Source: Bacteroidales bacterium
Lineage (GTDB): Bacteria > Bacteroidota > Bacteroidia > Bacteroidales > UBA932
DNA length: 6,721 bases
Assembly: GCA_017556665.1 (NCBI GenBank)
Contig: JAFYMJ010000244.1
Coordinates: 1-6,721 of the forward strand
Direction of reading: 5' to 3'
Within the stretch, counting starts at the first letter, position 1. Every line of letters begins with the position of its first letter. Positions 6,634 to 6,721 of this stretch are shown here, one piece after another. The translations under genes and the position numbers were made by a program. The notes beneath the pieces are model-generated. The model was not told where the DNA came from and made no database searches. It worked only from the letters and a program-made list of their open reading frames with translations.

Positions 6634-6721
6634 AATCAGTAAAGTTTCAGATATACCTTGTGCGGTCCTCCCAGCGTAGCTGGTGCCATCCCTTTTCGGG
6701 AGCCAATGCCGCCCTGCGGTA
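6634..6721. repeat. Structured direct repeat, copy 2 (truncated by window edge)
   Basis: Same unit as at 6485-6572, shifted by exactly 149 bases. The hairpins are kept as CCAGC-GTA-GCTGG (6671-6683), TCCC-TTTTC-GGGA and CCGC-CCT-GCGG (6709-6719). Three of the five differences fall in the two triloops, one at the base of the middle stem (C to A), and one in the left outer arm (G6492 to A6641). The right outer arm lies past the window end, so it is unknown whether the array continues. Confidence 0.85.

Noticed and set aside
6485..6721. CRISPR array
   Set aside because: Repeat units of at least 88 bases with complex internal hairpins and a 61-base spacer, only two copies visible, and no cas genes; this does not fit CRISPR dimensions.

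Overview
The window is AT-rich DNA that most likely comes from a Bacteroidota genome, probably Bacteroidales. Three things point there: the proteins resemble that phylum's branched-chain amino acid enzymes (a short, eukaryote-like IlvC and a short IlvA), no start codon has a clear Shine-Dalgarno sequence, and the promoter upstream of the operon has the Bacteroidota form (TTTG, then TAnnTTTG). The species cannot be named from this sequence.

Layout: nearly everything from 6300 down to 1 is one transcription unit on the minus strand, in the order leader peptide - attenuator - ilvD - ilvB - ilvN - ilvC - ilvA. The ilvA gene runs off the left edge. Spacing between the genes is 12, 9, 39 and 3 bases. 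Together the five enzymes convert threonine and pyruvate to the 2-oxo acid precursors of isoleucine and valine. IlvA makes 2-oxobutyrate, IlvBN makes acetohydroxy acids, IlvC isomerises and reduces them, and IlvD dehydrates them. The final transaminase (IlvE) and the leucine genes are not in the window.

The 260 bases between the promoter and ilvD look like a ribosome-mediated attenuator. They hold an unlisted 38-codon ORF in which 20 residues are Ile, Val or Leu (12 are Ile). Next comes a candidate antiterminator hairpin, which overlaps a 15-bp perfect terminator hairpin followed by a T-rich run. The Ile excess fits an operon that also contains threonine dehydratase.

The right end (6323-6721) has no protein gene that I can support. 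It holds two direct copies, 149 bases apart, of a GC-rich 88-base unit that folds into several small hairpins inside an outer inverted repeat. The second copy is cut by the window edge. I cannot assign this element to a known family. Apart from the attenuator, it is the main unexplained signal here.
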